DNA of 64,000 nucleotides from assembly GCA_050250395.1 (NCBI GenBank), contig JBFWOQ010000004.1:62001-126000 (forward strand), read 5' to 3'. The position numbers were made by a program, and so were the translations under genes. This stretch comes from JAGPUQ01 sp050250395 (GTDB lineage: Bacteria; Pseudomonadota; Gammaproteobacteria; Pseudomonadales; Porticoccaceae). A model generated the notes under the pieces. That model was not told the origin of the DNA, did no database searches, and saw only the letters and a list, made by a program, of their open reading frames with translations. Below, piece after piece: positions 40,554 to 48,956 of this stretch (position 1 is the stretch's first letter; every line of letters begins with the position of its first letter).

Positions 40554-41047
40554 CCATTGCTTCGGACCCTATCGGCGTGTTGTTCGTCTGTCTCGGCAAC
40601 ATCTGCCGCTCTCCCACCGCGCACGGCGTGTTCGCGCAGCGGGTGGAACGGGCTGGGCTCGCCGGCGCGATCCGGGTGGATTCCGCCGGCACCGGCGACT
40701 GGCACCTCGGCCTGCCGCCGGATCCCCGCACCCAGCGGGCCGCGCTGGCGCGCGGCTACGATCTGGAACACTTGCGCGCGCGTCAGGTTATGCCCGCGGA
40801 TTTCCGCCATTTCAGCTATATCCTGGCCATGGATAACGCCAATCTGCGCAATCTCGAGCGCCAGCGTCCGAACTGGTATCGCGGTGAGCTCGATCTCTTT
40901 CTGCGCGCCGGTGGCTACGGCGGTGCGTTCGAAGTGCCGGACCCCTATGACGGCGACGCTCGCGATTTCGAGCAGGTACTGGATCTGGCCGAAGTGGCGG
41001 CCGACGGTCTGCTGGCCGCGATTCGCGCACGGCATCTGCTGGCATAG
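40550..41047 (+). CDS. low-molecular-weight protein tyrosine phosphatase
   Basis: This 165-residue LMW-PTP has the P-loop VCLGNICRSP with catalytic C14 and R20, the D-A-G-T turn (VDSAGTGDWHLG) and the general-acid loop VPDPYDG. In Pseudomonas an LMW-PTP also sits between kdsB and murB. Possible targets are tyrosine kinases for exopolysaccharide (Wzc type), but no such kinase is in this window. It starts in the kdsB stop overlap and is followed 2 bp later by murB. Confidence 0.93.
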   Translation: MTIASDPIGVLFVCLGNICRSPTAHGVFAQRVERAGLAGAIRVDSAGTGDWHLGLPPDPRTQRAALARGYDLEHLRARQVMPADFRHFSYILAMDNANLRNLERQRPNWYRGELDLFLRAGGYGGAFEVPDPYDGDARDFEQVLDLAEVAADGLLAAIRARHLLA

Positions 41048-41049
41048 CC

Positions 41050-42105
41050 ATGGAGATTCAGCGCGATGTCGAGCTGCGCGCCCATAACAGCCTGGCGCTT
41101 GCGGCCCGGGCCGCGTATTTCGCTCGCGTGGAGACGATGGCCGAGGCGCACGCTGCCCTGGACTTTGCCCGCAACCAGGGGCTGCCCGTTACCGTGCTGG
41201 GTGGCGGCAGCAATGTGGTGCTCGCCGGCGACCTGCCGGGGCTCACGGTGCAGATGGGTATTCGGGGTCGCACGCTGGTCTCCGAGCGGGGGGATGCGAT
41301 TCACCTTGAGGTCGGCGCCGGCGAGGACTGGCACCAGACGGTCGAGTACTGCCTGGCGCGCGGCTGGTACGGTCTCGAAAATCTGGCGCTGATTCCGGGC
41401 ACCGTGGGCGCGGCGCCGATTCAGAACATCGGTGCCTACGGGGTGGAGCTGGACAGCCGCTTCGTCGCACTGGAGGCCATCGCCATCGCGACCGGCGCGA
41501 CGCGACGCTTTTCCCGCGCCGACTGCGGATTCGGCTATCGCGACAGCCTCTTCAAGGGCGCGGGCCGCGAGGCCTGGCTGATCACCTCGGTGACCCTCGC
41601 CTTGAGTCGCCGGGCCGCACCGGTGCTGACCTATCCCGCCCTGTGTGAAGCACTCGACTCCGTGCCCGTCGCGGAGGTCACCCCCGAACGCATCGCTGCG
41701 GCGGTCGTTGCCTTGCGTCGCGCGCGGCTCCCGGACCCCGCGCGGGTGCCCAATGTCGGGAGTTTCTTCAAGAACCCGGTGGTGGATGTGGGGCAGGCCC
41801 GGGCATTGGCCGCCCGCTTTCCGGACCTGGTGACCTTTCCCGCCGCGGGCGGTGGCGTCAAGCTGGCGGCGGCCTGGCTTATCGAGCGCGCCGGCTGGAA
41901 AGGCATCGCGCGTGCCGGGGTCGGCGTGCATGACCAACAGGCCCTGGTGCTGGTGAATCGCGGTGGCGGCGCCGCCGCGCTGCTGGCGTTGGCGCGGGAT
42001 ATCCGCGCCGATGTGCTGGATCGTTTCGGCGTCGAGCTGGAACCCGAGCCCCGGGTGCTGGGCGCCGACTGGCGGACCCATGACGACCGCGCCGCTGCCG
42101 TTTGA
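41050..42105 (+). CDS. murB: UDP-N-acetylenolpyruvoylglucosamine reductase (type I)
   Basis: MurB reduces UDP-GlcNAc-enolpyruvate with NADPH and FAD in peptidoglycan precursor synthesis. The 351-residue protein is the type I form, with the FAD motif VTVLGGGSNVVLAG, NLALIPGTVGAAPIQNIGAYGVE, the YRDSLFK tyrosine loop, VPNVGSFFKNPVV (catalytic Ser) and a C-terminal E-P-R-V-L-G with the active-site Glu. It starts 2 bp after the phosphatase gene, and its 3' end overlaps alkB by 26 bp. Confidence 0.95.
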   Translation: MEIQRDVELRAHNSLALAARAAYFARVETMAEAHAALDFARNQGLPVTVLGGGSNVVLAGDLPGLTVQMGIRGRTLVSERGDAIHLEVGAGEDWHQTVEYCLARGWYGLENLALIPGTVGAAPIQNIGAYGVELDSRFVALEAIAIATGATRRFSRADCGFGYRDSLFKGAGREAWLITSVTLALSRRAAPVLTYPALCEALDSVPVAEVTPERIAAAVVALRRARLPDPARVPNVGSFFKNPVVDVGQARALAARFPDLVTFPAAGGGVKLAAAWLIERAGWKGIARAGVGVHDQQALVLVNRGGGAAALLALARDIRADVLDRFGVELEPEPRVLGADWRTHDDRAAAV

Positions 42106-42742
42106 AGCGATCCAGCAGCTGCCGCTGCCGGATGCGGAGCTGACCCATTGGCCGCAGTTTCTGTCCGTGTCCGCGGCCAGGGACCTGTTTCGGGAGCTGG
42201 AGACCAGGGCGCCCTGGGAGCAGAGCCTGATCCGCATCGCCGGTCGAGACCTGCCGATCCCGCGCCTCAATGTCTGGTACGGCGATCCCGGCACCAATTA
42301 CGGCTACTCGGGCGCGCGCCTCGGGAGTCACTCCTGGACGCCGGCGCTTGCCGCATTGCGCAGCCGGGTCGAGACGATCACCGGCCACCGCTTCAACAGC
42401 GCGCTGCTCAACTGTTACCGCTCGGGCCAGGACAGTGTCGACTGGCACAGCGACGACGAGGCCGTGCTGGGGCCGGAGCCGGTGATCGCCACCCTCAGTC
42501 TCGGCGTCGCGCGCCGCTTCGAGCTGCGCCATCGCAATCGGCCCGGATTGCGCCGGCAGCTCGTCCTCGCGGACGGTTCGCTATTGCTGATGGCCGGCCC
42601 CATGCAGCGGCACTGGCGGCATCGCGTACCCAAAGAGCCCGCGATTGAGGGGCCGCGCATCAGCATTACCTGGCGTTTCGTGCAGAGCATCCGCGCGTGG
42701 GCCGCGCTCCGGAGCATGGCCCGCGACCCCGGGGGATGCTAG
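42080..42742 (+). CDS. alkB: AlkB-like 2-oxoglutarate/Fe(II) dioxygenase
   Basis: AlkB demethylates 1-methyladenine and 3-methylcytosine in DNA. The 220-residue protein has the iron triad H123-x-D125 (WHSDDE) and H181 (HRHRVPKE), and R193 in RISITWRF for 2-oxoglutarate, with the substrate-binding WYG and NCYRSGQDSVDWHSDDE surroundings. It is shorter at the N terminus than E. coli AlkB and resembles the AlkB2/3-like group. I chose the ATG at 42080, which overlaps murB by 26 bp; the ribosome binding site is inside murB. It is followed by a GacA-type regulator. Confidence 0.9.
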   Translation: MTTAPLPFEAIQQLPLPDAELTHWPQFLSVSAARDLFRELETRAPWEQSLIRIAGRDLPIPRLNVWYGDPGTNYGYSGARLGSHSWTPALAALRSRVETITGHRFNSALLNCYRSGQDSVDWHSDDEAVLGPEPVIATLSLGVARRFELRHRNRPGLRRQLVLADGSLLLMAGPMQRHWRHRVPKEPAIEGPRISITWRFVQSIRAWAALRSMARDPGGC

Positions 42743-42752
42743 GCTAGCGCCG

Positions 42753-43433
42753 ATGAACGTCCATGCAACCCTTGGCCACACACCGATCAAGATCCTCGTC
42801 ATCGATGATCACGATGTGGTGCGCATGGGGATTTGCAGCCTCATCGAGTCGACTCCGGGAGTCGAGGTGATCGGGCAGGGTTCGAGTGGCGAGCAGGCGC
42901 TGGCCCTGACCCGCGACCTGAATCCGGACATCGTGTTCATGGATATCCGCATGCCGGGTATCGGCGGGCTCGAGGCGACACGGCGGTTGATGCTGGCCAA
43001 TCCCGGACTCAAGGTGATTGTCGTCAGCGTATTCGCCGATGACACCTATCCCGCCCAGTTGCTCAAGGCCGGGGCGGCCGGTTATATCACCAAGCAGGCG
43101 GACCGCGAGGAAATCCAGCGCGCGCTGCAAACCGTGATCGAAGATGGCATCTACGTCAGTCCGGCAATTGCCCAGCTCATGGTGGTCAAGGGACTCAAGC
43201 CGGATCAACAGGGCTCGCCGCTGGCGACGCTGTCCCGCCGCGAGTTGCAGATCGCGCAGATGATCGGCAGCGGGCACCGCGCCAATGAAGTTGCCGCTGT
43301 GCTCAACATCAGCCCGAAAACCATCAATACCTACAAATACCGGATCTACGAAAAGCTCGATGTGGGTAACGATGTCGAGCTCGCGCTGGCGACGGTGAAG
43401 TACGGTCTCATCGATCCCAACGACGTGGTCTGA
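42753..43433 (+). CDS. gacA: LuxR-family response regulator, GacA/UvrY type
   Basis: This 226-residue response regulator has a receiver domain with D18-D19 acidic pocket, phosphorylation site D64 (VFMDIRMPG), and K114-like KQAD, then a LuxR/NarL helix-turn-helix (LSRRELQIAQMIGSGHRANEVAAVLNISPKTINTYKYRIYEKL). Synteny with uvrC-pgsA is the classic gacA/uvrY-uvrC context. GacA responds to the sensor kinase GacS/BarA and activates small RNAs that titrate CsrA; csrA lies 10 kb downstream, but the sensor and small RNA genes are not visible here. The ATG at 42753 follows a short spacer after alkB. Confidence 0.93.
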   Translation: MNVHATLGHTPIKILVIDDHDVVRMGICSLIESTPGVEVIGQGSSGEQALALTRDLNPDIVFMDIRMPGIGGLEATRRLMLANPGLKVIVVSVFADDTYPAQLLKAGAAGYITKQADREEIQRALQTVIEDGIYVSPAIAQLMVVKGLKPDQQGSPLATLSRRELQIAQMIGSGHRANEVAAVLNISPKTINTYKYRIYEKLDVGNDVELALATVKYGLIDPNDVV

Positions 43434-43503
43434 ATCACCGCTGCGACGGCGGCCGTGCCACCCGGCTCGCGCCAATCCCGATGGTCCATTGTCTCAAGTC
43501 GCC

Positions 43504-45327
43504 ATGAGTTTCGACGCCAAACGCTTCCTGCAAAGCCTCACCGACCGCCCGGGCGTCTATCAGATGCTCGGCGGCGAGGGCGCGGTACTCTACGTCGGCA
43601 AGGCCAAAAATCTGCGCAAGCGGGTGGCGAGCTATTTTCGCGTCAAGGGTCTGGCGCCCAAGACGGCGGCACTGGTCCAGAAAATCGCCAGCGTCGAGGT
43701 GACGGTCACCCAGTCGGAGCTTGAAGCGCTGATTCTCGAACGGAATCTGATCAAGCAGTACCGGCCGCCGTTCAATATCCTGTTTCGCGACGACAAATCC
43801 TATCCCTATCTGTTTCTGTCGGATCGCGATACGTTTCCGCGCCTCGCCATGCACCGTGGCGTCAAGCGCGCGCAGGGCAGTTATTTTGGTCCCTATCCGA
43901 ATGCGCTTGCCGTGCGCGAGACGCTGACGTTTCTGAAAAAAACATTCCGTGTCCGCCAGTGCGAGGACAGTGTCTTCAGGCATCGATCGCGCCCCTGTCT
44001 GCAGTATCAGATCGGTCGTTGCACGGCGCCCTGCGTCGCCTATATCGCGGCTGACGATTACGCACGCGACGTGCATCACACCCGACTCTTTCTCGAAGGC
44101 AAGAGTCACGAGTTGATGCGGGAGCTGGAGCGCGCGATGGAGCGGGCGAGCGAGCGTCTGGAGTTCGAGCAGGCGGCGGCGCTGCGCGACCAGATCGCGG
44201 CACTGCGACGCATCCAGGCCGAGCAGGTGATCGAAGCCGGCAGCGGCGATATCGATGTGATCGGCGTCGCCAGCGGTGCCGAGCGCGCCTGCGTCCATGT
44301 GCTTTACATACGCCGCGGCCGCATGCTGGGCAGTCGCAGTTTTTATCCGGCGGTGCCGGCGGAGAGCGCGCCGGGCGAGGTACTTGCCGAGTTCGTCTCC
44401 CATCACTATCTGGAGAGCGGCGTCGCCGTGGACATCCCCCGGGAGCTGCTGATCGCGATCGCCATCGAGGAGCGGGAATTGCTGGAAGCGGCACTGGCCG
44501 AAGCCGCGGGACGCAGCGTGGCGATCAAGGTCAATATCCGCGGCACGCGCGCCCGCTGGGTCGAAACCGCCCAGCGCACCGCCGAACAGAACCTGACGGG
44601 GCACCTCGCCGCGTCCCGCAATACCCGGCAGCGGCTGGAAGCCCTCGCGGCCTTGCTGGAACTGCCCGAGCCGCCGCAGCGGCTCGAATGTTTCGATATC
44701 AGTCATTCCAGCGGCGAGGCGACCGTGGCCTCCTGCGTGGTATTCAACGGCGAAGGGCCGCTCAAGTCACACTATCGGCGCTTCAATATCGAGGGCGTGG
44801 CGCCGGGAGACGACTACGCCGCCATGGAGCAGGCACTGGTACGACGCTACAAGCGCTTGCAGCAGGGCGAGGGCGCGCTGCCCGACGTGTTGTTCGTGGA
44901 CGGTGGCCGCGGTCAGCTGGCGGTGGCGGAACGGGTGCTCGCGGAGCTGGGTGTGGTGGGCGTGCTCGCCGTGGGTGTCGCCAAGGGTACGGCGCGCAAG
45001 CCGGGTCTGGAAACGCTGCTCGTCAGTGTCAGCGGCGCTGCGCGCGAAGTCGTGGCCGATCCCCGCAGCCTGTTGCTGATCCAGCAGATTCGCGACGAAG
45101 CCCACCGGTTTGCCATCACCGGACATCGCGGTCGCCGCGAGCGCCGCCGCCGCGCCTCGACGCTGGAGGGCATCCCGGGCGTGGGGCCCAAGCGGCGGCG
45201 GGAATTGCTTCGCCATTTCGGTGGGCTCGGCTCGGTGGCGCAGGCCAGCGTCGCGGATCTCGTGAAGGTACCCGGAATCGATCGCAAGGTCGCCGAGGCT
45301 ATTTACAGCACCCTCCACAGCGGCTAG
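43504..45327 (+). CDS. uvrC: UvrABC excinuclease subunit C
   Basis: UvrC makes both incisions in nucleotide excision repair. The 607-residue protein has the N-terminal GIY-YIG domain (GVYQMLGGEGAVLYVGKAKNLRKRVASYF), a UvrB-binding UVR motif (LERAMERASERLEFEQAAALRDQIAAL), the RNase H-like domain with FDISHSSGEATVAS and FVDGGRGQL, and a C-terminal helix-hairpin-helix (LEGIPGVGPKRRRELLRHFGGL, VPGIDRKVAEAIY). I chose the ATG at 43504 (MSFDAKRFLQ); the TTG at 43489 would add five residues. It is followed 28 bp later by pgsA. Confidence 0.96.
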   Translation: MSFDAKRFLQSLTDRPGVYQMLGGEGAVLYVGKAKNLRKRVASYFRVKGLAPKTAALVQKIASVEVTVTQSELEALILERNLIKQYRPPFNILFRDDKSYPYLFLSDRDTFPRLAMHRGVKRAQGSYFGPYPNALAVRETLTFLKKTFRVRQCEDSVFRHRSRPCLQYQIGRCTAPCVAYIAADDYARDVHHTRLFLEGKSHELMRELERAMERASERLEFEQAAALRDQIAALRRIQAEQVIEAGSGDIDVIGVASGAERACVHVLYIRRGRMLGSRSFYPAVPAESAPGEVLAEFVSHHYLESGVAVDIPRELLIAIAIEERELLEAALAEAAGRSVAIKVNIRGTRARWVETAQRTAEQNLTGHLAASRNTRQRLEALAALLELPEPPQRLECFDISHSSGEATVASCVVFNGEGPLKSHYRRFNIEGVAPGDDYAAMEQALVRRYKRLQQGEGALPDVLFVDGGRGQLAVAERVLAELGVVGVLAVGVAKGTARKPGLETLLVSVSGAAREVVADPRSLLLIQQIRDEAHRFAITGHRGRRERRRRASTLEGIPGVGPKRRRELLRHFGGLGSVAQASVADLVKVPGIDRKVAEAIYSTLHSG

Positions 45328-45355
45328 CGTGGCCGTGCCGCTACCGGGAGCTGTC

Positions 45356-45955
45356 ATGATCAATCTGCCCACCTCACTGACCTTGCTGCGGGTGGGGCTG
45401 ATTCCGCTCCTGGTGGTGGTCTTTTACCTGCCCTGGAATTGGCACTATGTGGCGGCGGGCGGGATTTTTGCCCTGGCCGGGTTTACCGACTGGGCGGACG
45501 GGTATCTGGCGCGCCGCCTGGGTCAGGAGACCCGCTTCGGCGCCTTTCTGGATCCCGTGGCGGACAAGCTTATCGTGGTGGTCGCGCTGGTGGTGCTCCT
45601 GCAGCGCCAGGCGACGCCGGAGTTTGCCCTGCCCACCATGATCATCATCGGACGCGAGCTGGTGATCTCGGCGCTGCGGGAATGGATGGCGGAGCTGGGT
45701 CAGCGCGCCCGGGTTGCCGTGTCCGGCATCGGCAAGGTCAAAACCACATTGCAGATGGTGGCGATCACGGGCCTGCTGGTATTCGATCGGGACGGGTCGT
45801 TTCCGGTCTTCAATCAGGTTGCACTCGGACTCCTGTATGGCGCCGCGCTGTTGACCCTGTGGTCCATGGCCATCTACTTGCGCGCTGCCTGGCCGGAGAT
45901 GTTGCGGGCGCAGCCCGTGCCCCAGACGGAATCGCCAACGGATTTCCGGCACTGA
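45356..45955 (+). CDS. pgsA: CDP-diacylglycerol-glycerol-3-phosphate 3-phosphatidyltransferase
   Basis: PgsA makes phosphatidylglycerol-phosphate. The 199-residue inner-membrane protein starts MINLPTSLTLLRVGLIPLLV and has the CDP-alcohol motif D-W-A-D-G-Y-L-A-R-R-x-G-x3-G-x3-D-P-V-A-D, with four to five transmembrane segments. I chose the ATG at 45356 over one at 45329 because NLP-x-LTLLR is the canonical start and a GGGAG site lies upstream. It closes the gacA-uvrC-pgsA block. The 3' region leads to the recA promoter. Confidence 0.95.
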   Translation: MINLPTSLTLLRVGLIPLLVVVFYLPWNWHYVAAGGIFALAGFTDWADGYLARRLGQETRFGAFLDPVADKLIVVVALVVLLQRQATPEFALPTMIIIGRELVISALREWMAELGQRARVAVSGIGKVKTTLQMVAITGLLVFDRDGSFPVFNQVALGLLYGAALLTLWSMAIYLRAAWPEMLRAQPVPQTESPTDFRH

Positions 45956-46009
45956 CCCGCATGGCGGCAGGGAAGGCGCAGCGCTGGCGAAGGCCCGTTT
46001 TTTCGATAG

Positions 46010-46025
46010 CTGTATACTTGTACAG
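46010..46025. promoter_or_regulatory. LexA (SOS) box upstream of recA
   Basis: CTGTATACTTGTACAG matches the CTGT-N8-ACAG operator of gammaproteobacterial LexA, 63 bp before the recA start codon. It contains a TATACT that could serve as a -10 element, so LexA binding would block RNA polymerase. No lexA gene is in the window. Confidence 0.85.
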
Positions 46026-46088
46026 GTACCCGGTTTCGCATAAGCTCGCTCCAAGCCATTGGTGGCACTGACACACAGAGGTAGCGCG

Positions 46089-47126
46089 ATGGATCCGAAC
46101 AAGGAAAAGGCATTGCAGGCGGCCCTGAGCCAGATCGACAAACAGTTTGGCAAGGGCACGGTGATGCGGATGGGCGACAAGGAGCATGTCGCGATTCCGA
46201 GCATTTCCACCGGTTCGCTCGGGCTCGATATTGCCCTTGGCGTAGGCGGCCTGCCACGGGGGCGGGTGGTCGAGATCTACGGTCCGGAATCCTCGGGCAA
46301 GACCACGCTGACCCTGTCGGTCATCGCCCAGGCCCAGAAGCTGGGCGGCACCTGCGCCTTTGTCGACGCCGAACACGCGCTGGATCCCATCTACGCGGAA
46401 AAACTCGGGGTCAATATCGACGACCTGATCCTGTCCCAGCCCGATACCGGCGAGCAGGCACTGGAAGTCACCGACATGCTGGTGCGTTCCGGTGCCATCG
46501 ATGTACTGGTCGTGGATTCGGTGGCGGCGCTGGTGCCCCGGGCCGAGATCGAGGGCGAGATGGGCGACCACCACGTGGGCTTGCAGGCGCGGCTGATGTC
46601 GCAGGCGCTGCGCAAACTCACCGGCAACATCAAGAATTCCAACTGTCTGGTGATCTTCATCAACCAGATCCGGATGAAGATCGGCGTCATGTTCGGCAAC
46701 CCGGAGACGACCACCGGGGGCAACGCGCTCAAGTTCTACGCCTCGGTGCGCCTGGATATCCGCCGCGTCGGGGCGGTCAAGGAGGGCGAAGAGGTGGTCG
46801 GCAGCGAGACCCGCGTCAAGGTGGTCAAGAACAAGGTATCGCCGCCATTCCGCCAGGCCGAATTCCAGATTCTCTATGGCTCCGGCATCAACCGCATGGG
46901 CGAAATTGTCGATCTGGGCGTCAAGTGCGGTCTGGTTGAAAAATCCGGTGCCTGGTATGCCTATCGGGGCGACAAGATCGGGCAGGGCAAGAGCAACGCC
47001 TGCGATTATCTCCGGGAGCATCCGGAGATCGCGACGGAGATCGATACCCAGGTGCGCGCCAAGTTGCTCGGCGGCGATGCGGTCGCCACCCCGGCGACGG
47101 CGGCCGCGGATGCGGAGTTCGAATAG
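46089..47126 (+). CDS. recA: recombinase RecA
   Basis: RecA forms filaments on single-stranded DNA, drives strand exchange and triggers LexA self-cleavage. The 345-residue protein has Walker A GPESSGKTTL (residues 66-75 area), Walker B VLVVDSVAAL, the L1 loop EIEGEMGDHHVGLQARLMSQALRKL, the L2 loop NQIRMKIGVMFGNPETTTGGNALKFYASVRLDIRR and the FRQAEFQILYGSGIN segment. I chose the ATG at 46089 after an AGAGGTA site. A LexA box upstream indicates SOS control. The C-terminal tail is Ala-rich with few acids compared with E. coli. recX follows. Confidence 0.98.
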   Translation: MDPNKEKALQAALSQIDKQFGKGTVMRMGDKEHVAIPSISTGSLGLDIALGVGGLPRGRVVEIYGPESSGKTTLTLSVIAQAQKLGGTCAFVDAEHALDPIYAEKLGVNIDDLILSQPDTGEQALEVTDMLVRSGAIDVLVVDSVAALVPRAEIEGEMGDHHVGLQARLMSQALRKLTGNIKNSNCLVIFINQIRMKIGVMFGNPETTTGGNALKFYASVRLDIRRVGAVKEGEEVVGSETRVKVVKNKVSPPFRQAEFQILYGSGINRMGEIVDLGVKCGLVEKSGAWYAYRGDKIGQGKSNACDYLREHPEIATEIDTQVRAKLLGGDAVATPATAAADAEFE

Positions 47127-47265
47127 GCGAACCGGGCAGATCACAGCCGCCGCACGCCGCCGGTGGCACCACAGGCCGGCACAAGTCAGGCCATCGGTTG
47201 AGGAGGGAGAGCTGACCGCTACAACGGAGGTCGCCGGTGAAGCCCCGATCGATCCCCTGCGGGCA

Positions 47266-47721
47266 ATGCGTGCAGCGGCGATCCGGCGGCTGGCGCGGCG
47301 CGAGCACAGCCGCGTCGAACTGTTCCAGAAGCTGTCCGTCGACTTTGCCACGGAGCCCGTGCTGATCGCGCAGGTGCTGGATCAGCTTGCCGCGGAAGGT
47401 TTGCAGAGCGATGCCCGCTTCGCCGAAGCCCTGATCGCGAGCCGGATTCGCCGTGGTCAGGGACCGCAGCGTATCCGCAGAGAGCTGGTCGAGCGCGGTG
47501 TCGGCGCAGATCTCGTTCAGCGCGCACTGACCGCGGCAGACGTCGACTGGTGCGCCCTGGCGCTGACCGTCAGCACCCAGAAATTTGGCCCCAAGCCTGC
47601 GCTGGACTGGCCGGAACGGGCGCGGCGGGCACGCTTCCTCCAGTATCGCGGTTTCGGTGCCGACGACATTCAGGCGACCCTGGCCCGAAGGGCCGGCGCC
47701 GAGGACATGGAAGCCCTGTGA
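47266..47721 (+). CDS. recX: regulatory protein RecX
   Basis: RecX caps and inhibits RecA filaments. The 151-residue protein has three-helix RecX repeats: AIRRLARREHSRVELFQKL, VLDQLAAEGLQSDARFAEALIASRIRRGQGPQRIRREL and RFLQYRGFGADDIQATL. The start is uncertain: the first in-frame ATG is 47266, but a CTG at 47212 has an excellent AGGAGGGAG site at ideal spacing and would add 18 residues, a non-canonical start. It lies 139 bp after recA, and its stop overlaps the next gene's start by GTGA. Confidence 0.92.
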   Translation: MRAAAIRRLARREHSRVELFQKLSVDFATEPVLIAQVLDQLAAEGLQSDARFAEALIASRIRRGQGPQRIRRELVERGVGADLVQRALTAADVDWCALALTVSTQKFGPKPALDWPERARRARFLQYRGFGADDIQATLARRAGAEDMEAL

Positions 47722-48596
47722 GAACCCCCTCCGTGAATCGCTACCGGTCGCTGCTGTGCCGCGCGTTCGCCGGAATGCTGCTGGCCGCTCCCGTCGCCCG
47801 GGCCGACGACGGGCTCGAGTTCCAGGGCGTCTGGCGCCAGGGCGGCATGGTCATCGGCCGGGTGGCACCGACAGCCAGGGTGACCCTTGACCGGAAGGCC
47901 GTGCCGGTATCTCCCGAAGGCCATTTCGTGGTGGGTCTGGGGCGCGATGCGCCGGCCAGCGCGACCCTGATCGTGACCGACCCCCTGGGACCGCGCCACT
48001 ACCGGTTCAATGTCGAACGGCGCAGCTACCAGGTACAGCGCGTGGACGGTGTGCCGGAGCGCACCGTCACTCCGCCTCCGGAGGTCATGGAGCGCATCCG
48101 CCGCGAGCAGGAACTGGTGAACCGTGCACGCGCGGTGAATTCCCCCCGGCGCGATTTTCTGGCCGGTTTCAGCCGTCCCCTGGACGGCCCCATCACGGGT
48201 GTGTACGGCAGTCTGCGCGTCTACAACGGGGTGCCCAAAAATCCTCACTTCGGTCTGGATATCGCCGCGCCGACCGGTACCCTGGTGCGGGCGCCGGCGC
48301 CCGGGGTAGTGCGCCTCGCGCAGCCGGATCTGTATTTTTCCGGGGGAACCCTGATTGTCGATCACGGCCAGGGGCTGACTTCGTCCTTCATTCACCTGAG
48401 CGCAATCCTGGTGAAGGAGGGCGATGAACTGGCACGCGGCGACCCCATCGCCCGGGTCGGCGCCACCGGGCGCGCGACGGGGCCGCATCTGGACTGGCGC
48501 ATGAACTGGTTCGATGTCCGCCTCGACCCGGCGCTGGTGCTTGAGTATTTTCCTGCCACCGCCGGGGAGCGCACCGCTCTGAGGCGGCAACCATAG
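47718..48596 (+). CDS. M23-family (LytM-like) peptidase
   Basis: This 292-residue protein starts at GTG 47718 (overlapping the recX stop), with a signal peptide ending near AAPVARA, an N-terminal beta domain and a C-terminal LytM domain. Metal ligands H177 and D181 are in HFGLDIAAPTG, and H257 in GPHLDWRM; the usual third ligand (the second His of HxH) is replaced by D259, a change seen in a gammaproteobacterial subgroup. It may be a zinc endopeptidase on peptidoglycan, or a non-catalytic EnvC/NlpD-like activator if D259 cannot bind metal. Placed between recX and the Trm112-like gene. Confidence 0.88.
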   Translation: MRTPSVNRYRSLLCRAFAGMLLAAPVARADDGLEFQGVWRQGGMVIGRVAPTARVTLDRKAVPVSPEGHFVVGLGRDAPASATLIVTDPLGPRHYRFNVERRSYQVQRVDGVPERTVTPPPEVMERIRREQELVNRARAVNSPRRDFLAGFSRPLDGPITGVYGSLRVYNGVPKNPHFGLDIAAPTGTLVRAPAPGVVRLAQPDLYFSGGTLIVDHGQGLTSSFIHLSAILVKEGDELARGDPIARVGATGRATGPHLDWRMNWFDVRLDPALVLEYFPATAGERTALRRQP

Positions 48597-48695
48597 AGCC
48601 TGTGCGCACTTTGCCGTAGAATTCCGGCGCGCTGGCGCGCCGATTTCGGCGGTGTACGATCACCCGCGGCGATGCCGACTTCCGACAGGAATCCC

Positions 48696-48899
48696 GTGAA
48701 CAAACAGTTGCTCAGTATCCTCGTCTGCCCGGTGACCAAGGCGCCGCTCGAATACGATGCCGAGCGCCAGGAATTGATTTGCCGGGTGAGTGGCCTCGCC
48801 TATCCGATTCGGGACGGCATCCCGGTGATGTTGGAGCGCGAAGCACGCGTGCTCTCGGCGGAAGAGCGGGTATCACGGGCGTCGGCCGGGCATCCCTGA
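48696..48899 (+). CDS. Trm112-family (YcaR-like) protein
   Basis: This 67-residue protein starts KQLLSILVCPVTKAPLEYDAERQELICRVSGLAYPIRDGIPVML, the Trm112/YcaR pattern. The usual four Cys zinc ribbon is reduced to two (LVCPV and LICRV), as in other bacterial members. I chose the GTG at 48696 (VNKQLLSILVC) over an ATG at 48672. In E. coli its homologue lies between lpxK and kdsB; here that position is empty. Function unknown; Trm112 proteins activate methyltransferases in eukaryotes. Confidence 0.88.
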   Translation: MNKQLLSILVCPVTKAPLEYDAERQELICRVSGLAYPIRDGIPVMLEREARVLSAEERVSRASAGHP

Positions 48900-48956
48900 C
48901 CGCGCCCATCACGGCAGTTTTTCAGCGGCCTGTTAAAAAGTGCCGGAGAGGAAACC

